DNA of 18,971 nt from JBBIGV01 sp037447335 (GTDB lineage Bacteria; Bacteroidota; Ignavibacteria; Ignavibacteriales; Ignavibacteriaceae), in the NCBI GenBank assembly GCA_037447335.1, contig JBBIGV010000070.1:1-18971 (forward strand), read 5' to 3'. This document shows, one piece after another, positions 14,360 to 18,971 of this stretch (positions within the stretch are counted from its first letter, which is position 1; the number at the start of each line of letters is the position of its first letter). A program made the translations under genes and the position numbers. The notes beneath the pieces are model-generated. The model did not search any database. It was not told where the DNA came from and was given only the letters and a program-made list of their open reading frames with translations.

Positions 14360-16678
14360 ATGTCAAAGAATTTAGTACTCGTTGAGTCGCCTGCAAAGGC
14401 TAAGACGATAAATAAATATTTAGGAAAGAATTTTATAGTAGAAGCCACAATCGGTCACATCCGGAATCTGCCAAAAACCAAACTTGGAGTTGATGTTGAC
14501 AAAGGCTTCACACCGCAATTTGTAACGATCCGGGGGAAGGGTGATGTGGTTAAGAAGATTAAGGGATTAGCAGCGAAGAGTAAAAACATATATATCGCAA
14601 CAGACCCTGACCGCGAGGGCGAAGCAATTGCCCAGGATATAGCTGATATCCTGAACGGTACTGCAAACTCTAACATTTATCGTGTACTGTTCAATGAAAT
14701 AACCAAAACGGGTGTTAAGAATGCAATGGAATCACCGCGCCAGATTGACATCAGGCTTGTTTCATCACAGCGTGCCCGTCGGGTAATGGACAGAATCATC
14801 GGTTATAAGATGAGCCCTTTTCTTTGGAAAGCAATTATCGAAATGTCTGGCAGCAGTTCAATTTCAGCAGGAAGAGTGCAGTCTGTAGCTCTTAAACTTG
14901 TATGCGACAGGGAAGATGCTATTGAGAGTTTTATACAAATAGAATACTGGTCTATTTGGGCAATATTTAAAACCGATAAAGGGGAATTATTCAAAGCAAA
15001 GCTTTTCAGTATAGATGGTAAGGATTTAAAGACTGCCCCCAAACCTGAAATGACAGAGGCTGACTGGAAGGAATTCTTAAAGGATTATATAGCACTGCCG
15101 GATAGAGAGACTGCATTAGGTCACTTTAATATTCTCACGGGAAAAAATAATTACCACATCTCTGAAATATCAAAGCGTCATACAAGAAAAAATCCTTATG
15201 CGCCTTTTATAACAAGTACTCTTCAGGCCGAAGCTTCAAGGCGATTGAAGATGCGTCCAAAAATAACCATGTCACTCGCTCAAAAACTTTATGAAGGTGT
15301 AGACCTTGGTCCTGAAGGAACGGTCGGACTTATTACTTATATGCGAACTGATTCCACACGTATAAGTGAAGAAATGCTGTCTTCTTTAAGAGATTTTATT
15401 TCTATAAAATACGGTAAGGAATACCTGCCTGAAGTACCTAATAATTATGAAAAGAAGAAAAAAGCTAATGTTCAGGATGCACACGAAGCTATACGACCTA
15501 CATCTCTGAACTATACTCCGGAATTCGTGAAGCCGTATCTGGATAATAAATCATTTAAACTGTATGAGTTAATCTGGAAGAGATTTCTTGCATCACAGAT
15601 GAATCCGGCTTTACTTGAAACTACCATCATTGAAATAAAAGCTGATGAGTACTTATTCAAAGCTTTCGGTACAACAGTCTTATTCAACGGATATATGCAG
15701 GTGTATGAGGAAATTGCCGAACAGAAAGATGATGCTGAGGACAAAGAAGAATACCGGAATGAAACCATTCCTGCCGGACTTGAAAAGGATCAGAAACTTG
15801 GTTTGAATGATTTGAAAAAGTCGCAGCACTTTACGCGCCCACCTGCCAGATATACGGAAAGTTCACTTATTAAAGACCTTGAGAGCAAAGGAATAGGCAG
15901 ACCCAGCACATACTCCGGTATTATGACCACTATCCAGGAAAGAAAATACGTTACACTTGATGACCGTAAGCTTATGCCAACCGAACTTGGCAGGGAAGTG
16001 AACAGAATCCTCGTAGAAAATTTCCCTGATATTATCAATGAAGCCTTCACTTCGAAAATGGAAGGTGAATTAGACCAGATAGCTACTGGTGAATATGATT
16101 ATGTTGGAGTGCTGAATGATTTTTATCATCCCTTTTCAAAGGCACTAAAGGAAGTTGAAGATAAAATTGAGATGATAAAATGCGATCTCTGCGGCGGCGA
16201 GATGCAAATTAAAATAGGACGATTCGGAAAATTTCTTGCATGCCGCAATTACCCTGATTGTAAAAATATTAAATCATTCAAAGATGTTGCACAGCAAAAC
16301 CAGGAACCGGAATATACGGGTGAAAACTGTGAGAAATGCGGCAGCCGGACCGTCTATCGCAATGGAAAGTTCGGACGTTTTATCGGATGCGAAAAATATC
16401 CGGATTGTGATTTCATACGGAACATCTCCTTTGGTATTAAATGCCCGAAATGTAAAGATGGCGATATAGTTGAACGAAAATCCAGAAGAAACAAACTATT
16501 TTACGGTTGCTCCAAATATCCTGACTGTGATTTTGTTAGCTGGTATAAGCCTGTTCCTCATTCATGTCCGAACAGTGATTCAGACTACATAGAACAGAGA
16601 TATTCTGTTAAAAAAGGAAATTATCTTAAATGCCCTGCTTGCGGGGAAGAAGTAATACCGCAGGATAATGAAGAATAA
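14360..16678 (+). CDS. topA: DNA topoisomerase I (type IA)
   Basis: Relaxes negatively supercoiled DNA by passing a strand through a transient single-strand break. The N-terminal TOPRIM domain has Glu9 in V-E-S-P-A-K-A-K-T-I and Asp82-Pro-Asp84-Arg-Glu86. The catalytic tyrosine is Tyr327 in I-T-Y-M-R-T-D-S, and H-E-A-I-R-P-T-S follows. Three C-terminal C4 zinc ribbons begin at Cys608, Cys657 and Cys695, each ending in a C-x-x-Y-P-D-C unit. A fourth (from Cys736, then Cys758 and Cys761) lacks one cysteine and is degenerate. The 772 residues fit a bacterial TopA. AAGGA at 14353-14357 precedes the ATG, rather close to it. Xer follows after only two bases. Confidence 0.97.
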   Translation: MSKNLVLVESPAKAKTINKYLGKNFIVEATIGHIRNLPKTKLGVDVDKGFTPQFVTIRGKGDVVKKIKGLAAKSKNIYIATDPDREGEAIAQDIADILNGTANSNIYRVLFNEITKTGVKNAMESPRQIDIRLVSSQRARRVMDRIIGYKMSPFLWKAIIEMSGSSSISAGRVQSVALKLVCDREDAIESFIQIEYWSIWAIFKTDKGELFKAKLFSIDGKDLKTAPKPEMTEADWKEFLKDYIALPDRETALGHFNILTGKNNYHISEISKRHTRKNPYAPFITSTLQAEASRRLKMRPKITMSLAQKLYEGVDLGPEGTVGLITYMRTDSTRISEEMLSSLRDFISIKYGKEYLPEVPNNYEKKKKANVQDAHEAIRPTSLNYTPEFVKPYLDNKSFKLYELIWKRFLASQMNPALLETTIIEIKADEYLFKAFGTTVLFNGYMQVYEEIAEQKDDAEDKEEYRNETIPAGLEKDQKLGLNDLKKSQHFTRPPARYTESSLIKDLESKGIGRPSTYSGIMTTIQERKYVTLDDRKLMPTELGREVNRILVENFPDIINEAFTSKMEGELDQIATGEYDYVGVLNDFYHPFSKALKEVEDKIEMIKCDLCGGEMQIKIGRFGKFLACRNYPDCKNIKSFKDVAQQNQEPEYTGENCEKCGSRTVYRNGKFGRFIGCEKYPDCDFIRNISFGIKCPKCKDGDIVERKSRRNKLFYGCSKYPDCDFVSWYKPVPHSCPNSDSDYIEQRYSVKKGNYLKCPACGEEVIPQDNEE

Positions 16679-16680
16679 AT

Positions 16681-17562
16681 ATGTTGTTAAAAAATGTTAT
16701 TGAAGAATATCTTTCTGAACTGAAAAACATAAAACGATATTCTTACCATACAAATAAATCGTATGCAGCAGATTTAAAGCATTTTTATAAATTCTGCCAA
16801 CAAAACTCCAAAACCGGTATTCAATCATTAAGCGAAAAATTTATAAAATTATATCTGATGAGCTTAAATGAATCCGGTCTTGAAGTCAGATCAATAGCCC
16901 GTAAACTGTCTTCAATAAAAGGGTTGTTTAACTATGCACACCGGCAAAACTATATAGCAATAAACCCCGCAAAAATAATTTCAAATCCAAAAGGAAAGCG
17001 GCAATTGCCTGAAGTAATTTCAACTCAGAAAATTCTTGAGGCTTGCAGGCACGCTGAAGAAACAGACCAACTTCCCGAGCTCGTAGCAGCGATTTTTGAA
17101 CTCTTATATGGCTGCGCACTCCGTGTTAGTGAATTGTGTGCACTTAATCTGCGCAGTGTTGACTTTAATTCGGCCACCGTAAAAGTTACAGGAAAGGGCA
17201 GTAAAGATCGTATTGTACCGCTTGGAAACAAATCAGCCGAAATTCTTAGAAAATATTTATCCGTCAGAAAGGAGGCAAAGGATAACAAATCACTTCTTGT
17301 TACAGGTACCGGAAAAAGAATTTATCCCCGCTATGTTTACCGGATTGTAACGAAGTATCTGTCAAAGGTTACAGATATAAAGAAAAAAAGTCCGCATTCA
17401 CTCAGGCATAGTGCAGCAACTCATATGTTAGACAGCGGTGCAAACCTGAATGCAGTAAAAGAAATTTTAGGACATGAAAGTCTTTCTACAACACAAATAT
17501 ACACACACGTCAGTATAGAAAGACTGAAGTCCACATACAAAAAATCACATCCAAAATCTTAA
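16681..17562 (+). CDS. xerD: Tyrosine recombinase XerC/XerD
   Basis: Site-specific tyrosine recombinase, expected to act at dif to resolve chromosome dimers before division. The 293-residue protein has the N-terminal SAM-like core-binding domain (about 1-95) and a C-terminal catalytic domain. The catalytic residues are complete: Arg148, Lys172 (in G-K-G-S-K-D-R), His239, Arg242, His265 and Tyr274 (Y-T-H-V). The Arg and Lys numbers equal those of E. coli XerD and the rest differ by a uniform five residues. The length and absence of phage or integron genes argue for the housekeeping enzyme. Whether it is XerC or XerD, or the only Xer, cannot be decided here; the symbol is provisional. It starts two bases after topA. 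Confidence 0.88.
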   Translation: MLLKNVIEEYLSELKNIKRYSYHTNKSYAADLKHFYKFCQQNSKTGIQSLSEKFIKLYLMSLNESGLEVRSIARKLSSIKGLFNYAHRQNYIAINPAKIISNPKGKRQLPEVISTQKILEACRHAEETDQLPELVAAIFELLYGCALRVSELCALNLRSVDFNSATVKVTGKGSKDRIVPLGNKSAEILRKYLSVRKEAKDNKSLLVTGTGKRIYPRYVYRIVTKYLSKVTDIKKKSPHSLRHSAATHMLDSGANLNAVKEILGHESLSTTQIYTHVSIERLKSTYKKSHPKS

Positions 17563-17571
17563 TTAACTATC

Positions 17572-17576
17572 GGAGG
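17572..17576 (+). promoter_or_regulatory. Shine-Dalgarno sequence of hpf
   Basis: GGAGG five bases before the ATG at 17582, the strongest ribosome binding site with an ATG start in the window. It suggests efficient translation of hpf, independent of the xer gene that ends 19 bases upstream. Confidence 0.75.
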
Positions 17577-17581
17577 TTACT

Positions 17582-17896
17582 ATGAATATCTCGATCACAG
17601 CCAGAAAATTTAAGGCACACGAAACCTTAAAAGAATTCATTACATCAGAAATTACCTCCTTGCAGAAATATCATGATGAAATAATGAACGCAGATGTTAT
17701 CCTGAGTTACAGGAATACAAAGGATAGCATAAAAAATGCAGAAATTATTATTAAAGTACCGGGGCAAAGATTAAATGCAACTAAAGAATCGGATGATTTT
17801 AAAAAATCTGTTAGTGCAGCAGTAGAAAAATTATCCCGTCAGTTAAGAAAACTTAAAACAAAACGAATAAACCCGAAGAGAAAAATAAAAGTATAA
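17582..17896 (+). CDS. hpf: Ribosome hibernation promoting factor, short form (Hpf/RaiA/YfiA family)
   Basis: Small cytoplasmic protein that binds the 30S decoding region and inactivates ribosomes in stationary phase or starvation. The 104 residues have the beta-alpha-beta-beta-beta-alpha layout, starting with M-N-I-S-I-T-A-R-K-F and containing A-D-V-I-L-S-Y, A-E-I-I-I-K-V-P-G and A-V-E-K-L-S-R-Q-L. The highly basic tail (K-L-K-T-K-R onward, to the end) is typical of the short form. The C-terminal dimerisation domain of long HPF is absent, and the stop is followed at once by hprK, so this is not a truncated long form. The strong GGAGG site fits a protein needed in quantity. The stop overlaps the hprK start by one base (TAATG). 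Confidence 0.93.
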   Translation: MNISITARKFKAHETLKEFITSEITSLQKYHDEIMNADVILSYRNTKDSIKNAEIIIKVPGQRLNATKESDDFKKSVSAAVEKLSRQLRKLKTKRINPKRKIKV

Positions 17897-18909
17897 TGAT
17901 TAAAATAGATCAGAAAGCAGTTTCAAGAAAAGAATTCATTACAGTTGAATTTTTTTATCAAAATACCAAAGACAGGTTTCATCTGAATCTGCTTTCTGAT
18001 GATTCCGGTTTTCAGAATAAAATATCAGAACAAAATCTTCACAGACCCGGTCTTGCTTTGGCCGGGTTTGTTGATCTGTTTTCGTACTCGCGGATTCAGG
18101 TCTTCGGTAATACAGAGATGAAATATCTTGAACATCTGACCGAAGAAAAAAAAGTTCAGACACTCGAAAAACTATTCAGCTTTGATATTCCCTGCATTAT
18201 TCTTACATATAACAATCAGCCATCAGATCTAATGTTAGCCTTGGCAAATAAAAGACATATACCCATATTTGGTTCACCGAATTCAACCACTTCAACTGCT
18301 TATCTGATCAGTGATTTTTTGGATGATCAGTTTGCACCCCGTGTATCTATCCATGGTTCTTTTGTAGATGTTTATGGTGTTGGGATTTTATTTGTTGGCA
18401 AATCCGGAATTGGTAAAAGTGAAGTTGCACTCGACCTGGTTGAGCGCGGCCATCGCCTTGTGGCTGATGATGCGATCATTCTTACCAAAAAGGGGGAGGG
18501 TATTCTTATGGGTACTGGTACCAGCCTCACAAAACATTTCATGGAGATTCGGGGACTTGGAATAATAGACGTTGAACGAATATTCGGAATCCGCGCTATC
18601 AGATACCAAAAGAGGCTTGAAATAATTGTCGAGCTTGAAATATGGAATGACGCTTCGGACTATACGAGGACAGGGCTGGATGCACAAGAAACAGATTTTT
18701 TAGGAGTGCAAATCCCTTATATTAAACTTCCCATTCTTCCGGGTAAAAATATTACAGTAATATCAGAGGTGATAAGCCTGAATTACCTGCTAAGACACTA
18801 CGGCTATGATGCTGCTGAAATCCTTCAAAATAGGCTTACCTCAAGGATAAATAAAAACACATCCGGGGAAAACAGACGGGTTAATTGGTTTGAGCATGAC
18901 TTCGAGTAG
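17896..18909 (+). CDS. hprK: HPr kinase/phosphorylase
   Basis: Bifunctional enzyme that phosphorylates HPr on its regulatory serine and removes that phosphate. In Firmicutes this drives catabolite repression; in Gram-negative bacteria it controls the PTS-like regulatory chain. The 337 residues have the N-terminal HprK domain (about 1-140, with H-R-P-G-L-A-L-A-G) and the C-terminal kinase domain. Catalytic His153 (S-I-H-G), the Walker A loop Gly168-Lys-Ser-Gly-Ile-Gly-Lys-Ser175, L-V-A-D-D-A, and the family signature M-E-I-R-G-L-G-I-I-D from 216 are all present. No HPr gene is visible in the window. The ATG overlaps the hpf stop by one base. Confidence 0.96.
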   Translation: MIKIDQKAVSRKEFITVEFFYQNTKDRFHLNLLSDDSGFQNKISEQNLHRPGLALAGFVDLFSYSRIQVFGNTEMKYLEHLTEEKKVQTLEKLFSFDIPCIILTYNNQPSDLMLALANKRHIPIFGSPNSTTSTAYLISDFLDDQFAPRVSIHGSFVDVYGVGILFVGKSGIGKSEVALDLVERGHRLVADDAIILTKKGEGILMGTGTSLTKHFMEIRGLGIIDVERIFGIRAIRYQKRLEIIVELEIWNDASDYTRTGLDAQETDFLGVQIPYIKLPILPGKNITVISEVISLNYLLRHYGYDAAEILQNRLTSRINKNTSGENRRVNWFEHDFE

Positions 18910-18943
18910 ATAATTCAATCTTAAATCCGATATAGAGCATAAA

Positions 18944-18971
18944 ATGGATGCATTTTACTGCGCAGTTCCGA
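18944..18971 (+). CDS. Possible start of the next gene (partial)
   Basis: An ATG at 18944 opens a frame running off the window (M-D-A-F-Y-C-A-V-P). It follows a 34-base gap after hprK. Only nine residues are visible and no strong Shine-Dalgarno precedes them, so neither identity nor reality can be judged. Confidence 0.2.

Noticed and set aside
16681..17562. The tyrosine recombinase as a mobile-element integrase
   Set aside because: Its size and catalytic residue spacing match housekeeping XerC/D. Neighbours are topA and hpf, and no att-like repeats, tRNA or phage genes are present.
1..18971. CRISPR arrays, tRNA or rRNA genes, IS elements, long direct repeats
   Set aside because: None was visible by reading; almost all of the window is accounted for by intact coding genes.

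Overview
This window is a dense, AT-rich run of 19 complete protein genes, all on the + strand, with almost no non-coding space. The content suggests a Gram-negative bacterium of the Ignavibacteriota/Chlorobiota side of the FCB group: HPr kinase and Smg/DUF494 occur together with Bacteroidetes-like envelope proteins (Wzi-like barrel, DUF3108, DUF2279). Clear Shine-Dalgarno sequences (GGAGG before lysS and hpf, GGAG before the S41 protease) argue against typical Bacteroidota, which mostly lack them. The taxon is inferred from gene content, not from a database comparison.

Layout: (1) 86-6139 is an information-processing and cell-division block: trpS, scpA, scpB, rluB, a PBP4-type D-Ala-D-Ala carboxypeptidase (dacB) and lysS, most of them overlapping or touching. 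(2) 6140-6212 is the only gap over 25 bases between complete genes and the best place for an internal promoter. (3) 6213-12009 is an envelope block: a DUF2279 protein, a family 2 glycosyltransferase, a Wzi-like outer-membrane barrel, a C-terminal processing protease (S41) and a DUF3108 protein. (4) 11967-13876 holds a gamma-carbonic anhydrase-like hexapeptide protein, a metallo-beta-lactamase-fold hydrolase with four extra cysteines, and the rRNA endonuclease ybeY. (5) 13892-17562 holds smg (DUF494), topA and a Xer recombinase, a genome-maintenance group. (6) 17582-18909 is the short ribosome hibernation factor hpf followed, with a one-base overlap, by hprK.

Working together: ScpA and ScpB are non-SMC condensin subunits, TopA removes negative supercoils and Xer resolves chromosome dimers, so chromosome handling is represented twice. 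TrpRS, LysRS, RluB, YbeY and Hpf serve translation and the ribosome. The middle block builds or processes the cell surface. hpf-hprK recalls the rpoN-hpf-ptsN-hprK regulatory region of Proteobacteria.

The genes look like intact housekeeping genes. I found no phage, insertion sequence, CRISPR array, tRNA or rRNA, and no convincing undescribed system. The points most worth checking are the [4Fe-4S]-type cysteine motif in TrpRS, the four-cysteine insertion in the MBL hydrolase, the Asp replacing the third zinc ligand of YbeY, and the hpf-hprK pairing.
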